DNA of 64,000 bases from Microcyclospora pomicola (taxonomy: Eukaryota; Ascomycota; Dothideomycetes; Capnodiales): positions 682,001 to 746,000 of the forward strand of contig NHNY01000003.1 of the NCBI GenBank assembly GCA_002786065.1, in the 5' to 3' direction. Position numbers and translations under genes: made by a program. Below, piece by piece: positions 10,322-22,146 of this stretch. Each line of letters starts with the position of its first letter. Position 1 is the stretch's first letter. The notes beneath the pieces were generated by a model. That model worked only from the letters and a program-made list of their open reading frames with translations, did no database searches and was not told the DNA's origin.

Positions 10322-13214
10322 ATGGCGACCGTTGCCTCTCGATCCCCTTACGCGGCTCCCGCTGGCTACACCACATCTGCCACCGCATTGCCCTCCACTG
10401 CACTCTTTCGTGTACCGCCATCTGCCGGTCTCAGCCACAACGTCTTCACCTCGCCCACCGAATCGGAATTCAGCGAGTCATACAAAGATAATCGAGACTC
10501 GGTCCAGGATTGGGATGAGTTGAGAGTCGGTGATTGGCTTCGTAGCATCAACTTTGGTCAATATGTGGATCTGTTTCGGAAGAACAACATCAATGGAGAG
10601 AATCTGATGGAGATCGATCAACCGACGTTGAAAGAGATGGGTATCAAGAAGATCGGAGATCGCGTGCGCATAGGTGCTCAGGCGAAGGTGTTTCGCAATA
10701 GTGTTTACAAGCGCACCAGCAAACGGATTTCGAATAGGGTAGGTCGATTGTGCTGAGGTCCAAGAAAGATGGATAGAAGACTGACGATTGTCGCAGCAAT
10801 CACTCGCCATCTTGGACGCCAACACGCACGCCACACCGCCGTCAGGTAGCGGCTCTCCACGAGCGCTTCATTCTGCACGTCCCGCCAATGCGTCGCGGCC
10901 TGACAAGAGGTCCACACGCTCGAACACTGCCACCGAGAGCAATTACACGATCCAGGCCAATACCAAGTCATCATCCCGGCCTACCTCTCCTATGATTGAC
11001 CAAGAAAACCGACGGATGCAACGACACAATGTACCCACTCCGATGGACACAAGTAGGATGGAACCGACCTCATCATACTCCATTCCTACATCGACGTCGA
11101 CCACCTACGGTCGTAGAGCGCCTGTAGAGACACCTCAAACCGCTCGTTTTGCTGGCCACATCAAGGCATCACCTTCAGTCGACAATTTGAATTCAGCGAG
11201 CAGTTCAGGAGCGTTACCCGGCGATAAGCAATTCATCCGTGTGGTCTACGAGAACGGCAGCTACAAGGTCATTGATATTGATGGTGCTCGAACAGCCGAA
11301 GACATCGTGCGCGCCACGCTTCGAAAGGGTGGCCTGCCTTTGAACCATTCCCGATCGTACTGTTTCTATGTGCTCGACGGGATAGACCCCAACCCGACGT
11401 TCTGTCGTCGTCTGGGTGAGGCGGAGCTCCTGAAGCTGTGCAACGATCGCGGGAGGAGTGAGCGTGGGCGGTTCATCCTGCGTAAGATACACGCAGGTGA
11501 GCCTGAAGGTGAGCAATTACGTACGGCTGCACGCATTGCCGAGCAACAGAAGCCAGAACCGCCGGCCATCGAAGTGCAGCCGGTGAACAAGAGCAAAGGT
11601 CAACTTAAGATCGAAAAGCTGGGCGGGGAACCTCTGGCTGCAGTCAGCTATCCAATGTCGCCAGCGACTGAGGCCGAGAAGCGAGACTATTTCGAGGCAG
11701 AAAAATCCATCACTCGCAACGCAAGTCAAGTCTCTACTGCATCCGCTCGAGCGAGAAAACTGAAGGATTTCTACGGCGCGCGCCCACCAACCGAACTCAT
11801 CACTCAGGATTTGCGATCATATTTCCCGGATGTGAATAAGGAGGAAATGGATCGGACAGTACGCATGTCCATCCGCCGAAGTCGACGGATGAGCAAAGCC
11901 ATCAGTCGGTTGAGCATCGCGAGCACGTTCAGTGTAGCGAGCAGTCTGAAAGATGCTCCACCGATCCCGACCATAGCAGATCATTGGGCGAGGGAGGCTG
12001 GGAGGCAGGTGTCGGGACCTCGGCCGCTCAGCGTACTCAACATGGGACGTCCTACGTCTATCGCCAGCACCCTCCTCGACACCTTGGATGAAGAATCCCC
12101 GAATCGGAAAAGCTATGTCTCATTTAGTGGGGCTGAGGATGGCTCCGACAGTGCGACAACGCACAGCAACCTTGCCATTACAGACCCAGAAGGGAACACC
12201 TTCGACAGTCCGTACTTTGACGAAAACGCGGTCAGTCCAGCCGGTACGGAAGGTGGCGGCAGTCTGAACTCGCGTTTGTCGCAATTCATCACGGAGGACA
12301 GCGAGGAAGAGGACGAAGAGCTGATGCAACACCTGGAGAAAGATAGTTGGGATGATCTCAAGTACATGAAAGGAGCGATGATCGGACAGGGTTCGTTTGG
12401 CACCGTGTTCCTAGCCCTTCACGCAGTCACTGCAGAACTCATGGCCGTCAAACAAGTCGAGATGCCGTCCAGCAATGGGACAGCCATGGACGCGAAGAAG
12501 AACAACATGATCGAAGCGCTCAAGCATGAGATCAGTCTCTTGCGTGACCTCCAACATCCGAACATCGTACGCTACCTTGGATCGAATAGTGACGAGACCC
12601 ATCTGAACATTTTCCTCGAATACGTCGCTGGTGGATCCGTCGCTACCATGCTGGTCAACTACGGCTCCCTCCCCGAAGGCCTGATCTCGGGGTTCGTCCG
12701 CCAGATTCTGCAAGGTCTTACCTTTTTGCATTCTAGGGATATCATCCATCGTGATATCAAGGGCGCCAACATCCTCGTCGACAATAAAGGTTCCGTCAAG
12801 ATTTCCGATTTCGGTATCAGCAAGCGCGTCGAAGCATCCACTTTCCTCCACCCTCAAGCGTCTGGACCCAAACGCGGCGCTCCACGTGTTTCCCTCCAAG
12901 GTTCCGTCTTCTGGATGGCCCCTGAGGTCGTCCGTCAGACCGCATACACCAAGAAAGCCGATATCTGGTCCCTCGGCTGTCTCATTGTCGAGATGTTCAC
13001 AGGCTCGCACCCACATCCGACCTTGACACAGCTGCAAGCCATCTTCAAGATCGGCGCCAGCGGGCCAAATGCAGACAACGCCCGTCCTGATCTTCCCGAT
13101 GTCGCCAGCGAGGATGCCAAACAATTCCTGCGGAAAACGTTTGAGATTGAGCACGAGAAGCGTCCGTCGGCGGAGGAGTTGATGAGCTATGCTTTCTGCG
13201 CCGCCAAGACATGA
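10322..13214 (+). CDS. ste11: STE11-type MAP kinase kinase kinase
   Basis: Two exons, 10322-10738 and 10797-13214, joined across a 58-nt intron (GT..CAG, CTGAC branch at 10781), give 944 aa. Domain order is that of Ste11/NRC-1/SteC: a SAM domain at about 61-127 (LRVGDWLRSINFGQYVDLF), a Ras-binding/ubiquitin-like domain at about 283-380 (KQFIRVVYENGSYKVID) and a C-terminal Ser/Thr kinase at about 660-935. The Gly loop GQGSFGTV, the AVKQ lysine, HRDIKGAN, DFG and an APE-like MAPE motif are all present, so it should be active. Family knowledge: it binds Ste50 through SAM and phosphorylates the Ste7-type MAPKK in the pheromone/filamentation cascade and, in many fungi, acts in virulence and osmostress pathways. 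Serine- and arginine-rich linkers between the domains are likely regulatory. Confidence 0.95.
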
Positions 13215-14132
13215 GTCTGCGTTTACATGTCATGCAGTTGTATGATCGTTCTGGGAGCCTTTGACATAAGTTACGGCAATGCAGTTCTGCGATCACGACG
13301 GCTACGATTTGCACGAACCCCCTCCACGAAAATCATGTATCTTCGGTAGATGGTGTAATAATGATGATGAAACTACCCTGACGATGCATCTCATCTCAAC
13401 GCATATTATATCCCCTTCCGACACGGATGTACCATCTCGTAGTAGAGCTGAGATCTGTCGGATCTAGATAGCAATTTACCTTACCTTACTTTCTTGTACT
13501 GTTCCAAGTACCTATCAATTCAACTGTTCTGACTGTTCATCTCAGTGTGCCTCATCTCAAAGTCCCTACACGCGATCCTGACACCGAACAAGGAAAAGCA
13601 CTTTCCTACCTCTCTTCTCCTATCTCATCCTTTCCCGCCGCTCTTCTCCCCTCCTTTCCTTCCCTCGACTTCCTCGCTCAACTCACCCAGCTCGACTACC
13701 TCAATCCCTCCCTTCTCTCGTCCTTTACTCCTTCCACTCTGCACATCATCATCCCTCCGACAACGGTAGGTACGGTAGTCTTCTCGCGCCCACAAGTACC
13801 TTAGGTAGACGACGATAGTAGCACCACTCCGTCGCTACACCATCGTCCTCCGTCCACCCATTCATCCACTCATTCTCTCATCCGCATGCGTTATCTCTAG
13901 ATACATGTACCTTACCAGTGCTGAACGCATTCACTGCACTGCGTAGCTCAGTCGCTCGTTGCGCGGAGCTTTACCTTACTTCGTACGCATTACTACGCTT
14001 GCTTGCTCGCTATACATCCCTACCCGAGACGTCACTATCGTTACGAGTTGGGCGATACGGCATTTTCGATCGACGCGCACGACAGAGCTTGTCAGTCGAT
14101 TCGGAGGGGAGGCGTGGACGTTCACTTGCGCT
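13215..14132. other. Intergenic, pyrimidine-rich promoter
   Basis: Contains a strong C/T-rich tract at about 13595-13760 and several TACCTTA/TAGGTA words (near 13478, 13767, 13791, 13908, 13971). This is probably the promoter of the gene starting at 14133. No gene, RNA or repeat is seen. Confidence 0.5.
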
Positions 14133-16916
14133 ATGAGCGAGCTGCTTCGTGGGAGTTTGATGGCTATGGCGTTGGACGATGCTGCGAATACTACGTCTGT
14201 ACTGTTGGGAGGTGAGGTTGATGATGGCAAGGGGCGTGGGCTGGAGGACGGGGTCAGTCTGCTGGGGGAGAGACATGAGACTGGACGTTCGCTGCCAAGA
14301 GGTGAAGAGGGCGATGCCGTTGAGCAAGGTTCGCAAGGAGCAACAGCAGAATTGGACAGGGATGAGCAGCTTTCCGATCCAGCGGATTTCGAGATGAGAG
14401 GTGAGGGTGGAGAGATTGAAGATGCCCACAGTGACGGCGAGCGCGGTGGAATTGAGTAGGATCCTGTTGTGCTGCCAGCCGACTCTCAGACAACTATCGA
14501 TGATGCTGGAGATCACTTTAAGGAGGTGTGTGGGACTGCCGACGGGGAGGAAGACGGACGCATGGAGGCTGTGCGTGCTGCGGTGAGGAGTCTGCCAACG
14601 CTGCGTTCGCCAGATACCTCCTCGCCGCTTCGAGGGACCGCGCCTCGTGGCTTAGTTGATGCCGGACGTGCACCGCAAGTAACAGTGCATGAAGTTGAGA
14701 TCACAGACATGTCGGATGACGATGAAAGTCCCCGTGAGGTATATCCATATCCGCCAGCGTCTCCACGGCCAAGAGTGCTTGCTACTTTCGAGCTCAGCAC
14801 AGACGAGCTCCCGGTCCTACACGGGATTCCTGGGGGCGACGATGAAGATGATGCGCCTCCACCGTACATGCCACTGCATGACCACTCGACTGCAGAGGTC
14901 GCTCGATGGCGCAGCTGGGGGTGCGACTCGACAGCACAGTCTAGCGATACGGCAACTCAGAATACGAATATGTTTCGGAGACCTGGACTTCCTGCTTCAC
15001 TGATAAGACACCTGCGTGAGAGTGGCAAGCCGGGGTCAGCACGGGAGTCTAGAGAGCCAGGCCAAGACATGTCCAGAGGACCTGCAGACCCTCCTCCACC
15101 ACTGCTTGGGCAAAGGGCCTTTCCCAGTTCATCGTCGATAAACGAGAAGCCGGACGCAGCACTGAACGGATCTGCCTCACCTCCACTTCCTGCACTGTTC
15201 AGTTCCACAAATAAGGCGGTATCCACATCGCATGGCTCAAGAGGACGCAGACGAAGCCGAAGGTCATCTCGTGCGAGCTCCGCGAACAGTCGTTCCGGGT
15301 CGCCTTTCGTGTGTGATCACCCGCAACATGCTGCTGGAACATACAAGCCTGTCCCGTCCTAGAGTGAAAGGCAGACGTACGTTCCAGACCTGACGGCAAG
15401 CAGTGGTATGCCAGTGAGCTGTCTCCCTTACCGCGAGGATGAAGAAGATCGCACAGATCCCGATCGGTACACCGACGGATCCACGGCCGGACAGTTCCTG
15501 TACGAGCAGACCAAGTACTACGAGAAGTACGCGGGCGTAGTGCCCAATCGTGACGGCTACACCGGACCTATGGTCAAAGGCCGGTCCTCGCAGGATCGCG
15601 ATTTGTCGTGGATCCTCAAGAGTATAGCGCTGCAGCGCGAGAACTCAAATCCGAGCTCATGGCTGAACGAGACTTGGGGTCCGCAGATTCATGACGAGTA
15701 TGTGCCAAGGACGAGAGAGGAGCTCTTGCCGTTCATGTCGCGGAGCAGGAGTCGTGGTGGCCATCCGAGCGCGACGAGGCGGCCGAGCATGCAGTATAGT
15801 GGAAAGAGAGTTACGGTACTGTCGCCTCCTACGGATCTGCCCGATGAAGAACGTTCACGAGAGATGGGGCCTCAGCCAGCCTCTACCCAGGGTCCAGGGG
15901 CAAAGGGGGACTATGCATCATGCAGCAACATGGCCACCGAGCCTTCTGCAGTACGCACGCCTAACAGCGGATCACGGTCATCATGGGATCAACACGGAAA
16001 GCCTTGCTGCGTCCGCTGCAAGAAAAGGCACGGAGAGCGAGGCGGCAGTCTCTTCGTGTGTCTGTACTGTAAAGAAGTGGCGTATTGCGGAGCCGAGTGC
16101 GAAGAAGAGGACCGGCTGGATCACAAGAGCCGTTGCGAGGCCGTGAATCCATCTAGGCGCAAGCTCCGAAAGGCGACGGCGGAACCTGGGAGCACGGACA
16201 AGCACGATTCTGACGTGTTCAGTGCTCCAAAGTCTACTACTAGTAAACGCTCGCTTCTCCATGTCAAGGACGATCTTGGGAATGTCCAGAGTATTGCACA
16301 GCTGGTTGAGGCCTTCCTGGACGCCTGCCAATCGTCAAAAAGAGAGTCCAAGCAGACCACCAAACCCATCATCGGTTTCCGTCTGCAGTACCATCGCTAC
16401 ATCGAATACCTCGTCGACTACGGCGACACACATGTATGGAAGGACGCCGAGACCTTGACGGGCAAGGCATGGACAGTGCGCATCGAGACATACTGGGCGT
16501 CAGACCCCTCGATCTCACGATTTCGCGAACTACTGGACTCGCCGTTTGATGAGCACAGCGATGTCGAGCCCGGCCCATACGGCCGCTTCGTCCGGCATGC
16601 CATCTTGAACGACTCGCGGCGGTTCCAGTTCGACGTGCGTGACTTCCAGACCGAAGAGGAGGCTGCGGACTGGCAGACCGAGATGGAAGAAGAGGGCCGC
16701 TTCGCGAGTGAACTGGGGCCCGAGTAGGATGCGGCGTTGCGGGACTGGTATAGCGCTGCGACGGATATGCTGCGACTTCACGAATGGGTGCAGACGGTGG
16801 AAGAGTCGCGGAAGCTGGATGATTCGAAGCTCGAGAGGCAATTCGAGACGAAGCGGGATTCGGTCACGCAGATTAAGCAGGCGTCCTGGCCGCTGGCGTG
16901 GGAGAAGTGGGATTGA
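14133..16916 (+). CDS. MYND zinc-finger protein; one frame with three in-frame TAGs
   Basis: From ATG 14133 to TGA 16914-16916 one frame stays open for 928 codons except for TAG at 14457, 15360 and 16725. Protein-like sequence continues on both sides of each. The N-terminal two thirds is acidic and Ser/Pro-rich. A MYND-type finger sits at about 16000-16140: CVRC, FVCLYC, YCGAEC, then His and Cys in LDHKSRC give the C-C-C-C-C-C-H-C pattern. After it comes an unrecognised folded region ending in a charged helix with WPLAWEKWD. MYND fingers bind proline-rich partners; the role here is unknown. The TAGs could be 3' splice sites: in-frame candidates are GTCAGT at 14253, GTGTGT at 15309 and GTGCGT at 16635. 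They could also be recoded codons or true nonsense changes. Conservative fallback: the finger-bearing frame 15408-16727 alone. Confidence 0.55.
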
Positions 16917-16918
16917 AG

Positions 16919-16947
16919 GATGATGATGATGATGATGATGCTGCTGC
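16919..16947. repeat. (GAT)n microsatellite
   Basis: Seven GAT units followed by CTG units directly after the TGA of the MYND gene. Confidence 0.8.
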
Positions 16948-18846
16948 TTGCGGAATCGAGGTCCTGGGGAGCTTCGAACTAGTCTCACTGCGCGAGGAGC
17001 GTGAGTTGTGATGCCGCGAGACTTGGCTGTCGTTTCTTCATAGCTTGTATGAGATTTACGTTTCTCTGGTCCGCGACGTATGCGCCTAGCATGGACCGAG
17101 TGTAGCAAGTGTTGGTAGGAGATAAAGAAGATGTTCTCACCACCCGTTGATACTCGATCGCTTTCGCTTCAGCACACAGGCAGATATGGAATCTCTCACC
17201 TTCGAATGGAAGAGCTTGGATGTAGACATTGACCCGAGAAGACGTACCATGAACTTCTCGAATTCATTTAACTGTCATACCTAATCCCTAATCTCCTGCG
17301 TCGATGTCCCTTTACCTTAGGCTTCAAGAGATCTCAGCCATCCCCTTCAACGAGACGTTTTACCGTGCTGTAGCATGTCACACCTACCTCACCTCACCTT
17401 ACCTTGCCTTGCAACGGATTTCTGCTTTTTCTTCCTTTACATGGGGAGGGCAGGACAGCGAAAGCATGGTATGGCCATGGCACGGTACCTGTACTCACGG
17501 TGGAACGTGCTACGGAGAGGTGGCCATTCACATTGCTTGTTTCGGTAACAACGCTACGAATCATGGAGAGTATAGCATGTGTCGTGTGAAACAGGTACCG
17601 GGATAGGTCGTGGCTTGGGACAAGGAGTTGTTCAGTGATCGAGAGCGTGAGGACTTTTACTTTCACGCATCGTCCATGTCGTCGCAGAAGCTGAGCTGAC
17701 GTCATCTGAACTTTGGACGATGCACCGTGCTGTTCGCTATACAGCGCCATGAATCGCGTCGGCAAGAAGTGCATTGTCGAGCAGTCGCTTTCTAGCTGTG
17801 ACGTCGAGATGTCTTGGACTGTTGGACATGCATAGAGATTATTGACCGGTAGAACTAGAGATGTAACGATGGCTCGTGCCAGACCATTACGACTGTACAT
17901 GTATACCGAGGGATGTGAACTGTACAGTTTATACTGTACCCTGGTTCGACGATTTGTGAAATATCTGGACGTTAAGAACCAAGATATACAGCGCGGTTCC
18001 TGATGTAGCTCGCAGCTTATAGGCGGGACGGTGCAAATATTGACTGCGGGCGTCGTTCGTGAATAGGGAGAGTTAGGTTGTGCTTGGCGGGTATTCGATA
18101 TGTCTCGGATATTCACAGCTCGCTTCGGTCTTGGGCCAAATCTTGGTCGGGCGCACGAGCAGCGAGCGGCATTCGATGTGGATGTCAGCGAGTGGCTATC
18201 GAAATCAAGACTTGCCAGCCTCCTGTCGTTGCATGATTGAACGAAGTGGTGCGGGTCGGGCAGCGAGATTACAGGTTTGGGTCTAGCACATGTCATGGAA
18301 TTCAAGCTTGATCAATGGTTCATAGGTGGAACCACGGTTCTTGGTGAGACGCGACGAGACGCGCCGAAGGAGCCAGGCGGCTTTGGTGGAAAGGAGTGGA
18401 GATGATAGACTTGCAAAGCAGACCAGATGAATGTATCGACGTTGCGGTACACCTGTACCATGCGAACACGTCGCACGCGGTCAGGCAGATGGCTTGGTTC
18501 AGTACACTGCCGGCATTGGTAGGGCTGCGAGCGTGCGAAGATGCATGCACAGTCGCTTGCACAGCAGGAAAGTAGACATGGAGGTTGGCAAGCGGGAGCC
18601 AGGTCTTGTGTCCCCGGGAATAGTCCAATGGCACCACGCTACCAAGACACGGGCTGACAAAGCTTGGAACGGTCCATCCGGATGAAGTTGGCGCTTGGAC
18701 GGCGCCGTGGTATGACATATCCGTACGCTGCCGTGTTGGGCAGATGTAGCCGGCCCGTTTGAAGTCGGCCGGGAGGTGAAATGGATGCCAGGCGGGGTGC
18801 AGTAAGACCACAGCTGAGATGTAAATGCGAAGCGGCGATACTACGG

Positions 18847-18910
18847 TCGTCGGTGGCTCCGAGTCAAGAACCTCGTCGGTGGCTCCGAGTCAAGAACCGT
18901 GTCGGTGGCT
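18847..18910. repeat. 26-bp tandem repeat, about 2.4 copies
   Basis: The unit TCGTCGGTGGCTCCGAGTCA plus AGAACC occurs at 18847-18872 and 18873-18898, followed by a truncated third copy. The copies are nearly identical, so the duplication is young. Confidence 0.85.
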
Positions 18911-19618
18911 GTGGCGAAGGTCGAGTCTAGACGTGAGGCACTGCAATGCGCTGTCGCGTCCATCGAAAAGCAGGATCCTGCTCGGGCCCGTCGTCTGCCA
19001 AGCAGTAGTGCCGTGCTATTGCTCGTGTCGGGATAGGTCATATCCCGGATCTGCCAATCAATAACCGCGAAATAGCGGATTGTGCAGGATGATGTAGTGT
19101 GGGGAGACTACTGAAGTTGGTTTCAGGCACTGCAAAGAACGTTATAAGGTTCCAGTCCAAGCGCGGCGGACTCCAATCAAAACTTGGCAGGCCCCTGTCG
19201 TCGCCGCGATCTGGCCGGGGTTGCTAGGGGACGATCTGTAGTGCAACACAGCCACCGCAATTTTTTGATACTGTACGCTGGTCGTAGAACAACTTTAAGT
19301 GCTCGCATGTCGAATGTGAAGTTGATTAGTGATGGAATGAGGATCCAGACCATCGATCCACGACGTCAGTCGCCCTCGTTCTCCTGTTCCTCGTTCGTGG
19401 AGTGCCGCGCACGAGCCAATCTCGAGGTAGTGCAGTTGTAACAATTGTACTAGCAGCCATCTGCACCCCTTCATTATTTACTCTCTGCCGTGCCGCCTCT
19501 CCTTGACATCCTTCTCGAGCTTCATCCTCACTCCATCATCTTTGTCACCTCACCTCCTCACTCACTCACCACTCATACCTCGATCACTCTCACTATCATC
19601 CCTCACCCATCCACCAAC

Positions 19619-20832
19619 ATGAAGGTCGCTATCGCTTTGTTCGCCGGCGCCGCGCTCGTCGCCGCCCAGGATGTCTCCTCCCTCCCATCCGACTGTGTAA
19701 GTTCACGATCCCTTTGGCGGCGCGTCCTCGATTCGCATGGCCACCACGCCTCGGACAAGCGCACACATCCTGACTTCACGCGATCCAGTCCATCTGCATT
19801 CCCAACATGATTGCCATCGCGACCAGCAAGCTTGGATGCACCTCCGGCAACGTCACTTGCTACTGCACCCAACCCGACTTTGGCTACGGTGTCCGTGACT
19901 GCGCCTACGAGGCCTGCGCCAACGCCCAAGAGGCCCAGGAGGTCATCGCTTTTGGTACCGCCTACTGCGAGAGTGAGTGATGGATGTCATTCCCATATCG
20001 TCTTCCATTTGCGCTGACAACATCTTGGCAGGCGCTCTAGGCACTAGCAGTTCGAATACCACTACGGGCAGCAGGTAAGTGAAGAATGTTCGGACGTGTA
20101 GTATGATACAACAATAGGTAGCTGATAGTACTTTCTTGCAGCTCCGCCATCACCACCTCTGCTCTGACTGGTGTCGTGACCACCGACGGCTCGACCATCA
20201 CTACCACCACCGGCTCAACCACGATCTACAGCGCTGCATCTGGCGCGTCTGATTCTAGCTCGGCCATCACCACATCTGCTCTGACTGGTGTTGTGACCAC
20301 CGATGGCTCCACCATCACTACCACTACCGGCTCGACTACCATCTACGGTGTTGGTTCAGCTGGCGCGTCTGACTCCAGCTCAGCAATCACCACCTCTGCC
20401 CTGACCAGCGTCGTGACCACCGATGGCTCCACCATCACTACCACCACCGGCTCGACCACGATCTACAGCGCTGCATCTGGCGCGTCTGATTCTAGCTCGG
20501 CCGTCACCACCTCTGCTCTGACCACCGTCGAGACCACCGATGGCTCCACCATCACTACCACCACTGGATCCACCACTCTCTTCGGCATCGGTGGTGTCGT
20601 TGGTGGAGGATCAACCGCTGATTCGTCCACGACCACTGGAGACTCCGACAGCGACTCGTCCGCGACCTCCACGAGCTCTTCCGGCACCGACACCACGATG
20701 AACACCGCCACCACCACTACCGCCGTTGCGACTACCGTCGTCGCCTCGTCCAGCTCGACCGGTGGTGTCGCCGCTCTCCAGACCGGTGCTCCCCTCCTCG
20801 GTGCCGCCGTCCTCGCTCTTTTCGCGTTGTAG
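19619..20832 (+). CDS. CFEM-domain, GPI-anchored cell-surface protein
   Basis: Four exons: 19619-19696, 19789-19972, 20032-20074 and 20142-20832. Introns are GTAAGT/GTGAGT..CAG, the first two with CTGAC branch sites, giving 331 aa. The signal peptide is MKVAIALFAGAALVAAQ. The CFEM domain follows at about 18-90 with eight cysteines in the expected order (DCSIC, LGC, VTCYC, RDC, YEAC, AYC). A Thr/Ser-rich stalk holds about four copies of a 39-40-residue unit built on ITTSALTGVVTTDGSTITTT. The C-terminus is a hydrophobic tail (LLGAAVLALFAL) after a Ser/Gly-rich segment, as in GPI attachment signals. CFEM proteins act at the cell surface in haem/iron uptake, adhesion or host interaction; which applies here cannot be told from sequence. 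An internal repeat stalk probably spaces the domain from the wall. Confidence 0.92.
20146..20592 (+). repeat. 117-120-bp coding tandem repeat
   Basis: Unit starts are at 20146, 20263, 20383 and 20500, the last unit incomplete. They encode the Ser/Thr stalk of the CFEM protein and are very similar at DNA level, so copy number may vary between strains. Confidence 0.9.
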
Positions 20833-22146
20833 ACGTGCTCACCACATCTGCCCGCGACGAAGATCATCTCTTCCCCACGAAGTTTGATGTGACCGTTTCT
20901 TCGACGACGTTTTATGCTTTTCTCACCACGATGACGATGTTTGATGGGAAAAACAGGGTCAGTTCTAATAGCATGCGAGCGTCTTGTCTCTAATGCCAGC
21001 GATGCCTCACTCACGGCCTAAAAAGGGTGGTTGGAGGTTGTTTTTTGTTCTTTTCGTGCGATGATACCACCTTGGCATGTTGTCCAGCGTCCCACAGAGG
21101 GTGACGTTGGAGGCGGAGGACAGCGAAGGGGAACGCATTATGGAGTGCGGCAACAATGGGTTTGAGCCCTTGGTGGATGATGTTGCGGACCGATGACATG
21201 CAAGTGATGCGACTACCGTGTCCTTGCTTGTTCGGGTCTCCTCTTAGATAGGCATCAGATAAAGACCAGTAATTTAATTGCTCCTCCTCATTTGCTCGAC
21301 ACACTGTTTCATTACGTTTGAGTCGGTTGTACTAGATCTGTGAATGATATGTATATCGCTCCAGTTCCATAGTATGTACACATGTATGTAGTGACCATGT
21401 AGGCTCATCACCATCCAAATCAGCATAAAAGCCACGCATAGCGCATAATGCATGGCGCAGTCCCGTGGATGAATAGATGCAGAGTACTGGTAGAGCAGCA
21501 TCTAAGCATTCTCCCATCTACGCTCCTCCCATGATATCCAACGTACGTCCATCCACTACCTAGACATGTGGCGTACGTGTATGAGTTGTGTCTGCCATGT
21601 AGGTGAGGTAGGTATGAAGCTAGGTAGGTAAGGTAGGTACCTAAGTCCGACTTCTCGACTCGTACATCCATCGTCACATCACTTCCAGCGGTTGTTGAGC
21701 GGCTTGATAGCTTGCGCTGCTGCATGATCAGGGGACAGGGCATTGAGGGAAAGTAGCAACTACTGTATATGTCTATGGTAGGTGACCCTTCGGCCAAGGA
21801 TTCGCTCACATGCCTCGTTTTTAGAACTCCTCGATACTCATGCAACTCTGGGATCTCTTTGGAGGATGTGTTGGCGACATGGGCAGTGGTGAGCAACAGT
21901 ACCTGAGATTCCGAGCTTGGGATAGTGCGTTATATGTTTATACACGAGCTGAGATACATGTAGACCCAGTGTACAAGACGACTGAACTCAATCTCTGCAT
22001 GCTCCGCTGGTTCCATGATGTTCCTCATGGACATGTTCGCCGAAACGCCGGCCGATGACAATGGACTTCACTTCCAGTTCTGCTTGCCACCATCTTCCAG
22101 CGCTCATACCTATGTCTCCCTTGCTAGGATATATGATGCAGAAGCC
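20833..22146. other. Convergent intergenic region
   Basis: Lies between two genes that end toward each other. The only notable structure is a dense run of TAGGTA/GGTAAGGTA words at about 21598-21650. No gene or RNA is seen. Confidence 0.55.

Larger units (their letters stand above)
16917..19618. other. Long intergenic region
   Basis: Opens with a (GAT)n run, contains TACCTTA-type words near 17309 and 17395, a 26-bp tandem repeat near 18847, and ends with a C/T-rich leader (19497-19618) before the CFEM gene. A 303-codon open frame on the minus strand (17394-18305) has no protein-like composition. No gene is supported. Confidence 0.5.

Noticed and set aside
14401-14459. Intron GTGAGG..TAG of 59 nt removing the first TAG of the MYND gene
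   Set aside because: Its length is not a multiple of three and the frame it would join upstream is closed by a TGA just before the donor.
17394-18305. 303-codon open frame on the minus strand
   Set aside because: Composition is random (many Cys, His, Arg, Ser without patterns), no start context, no motifs, and it lies in a repeat-containing intergenic region.
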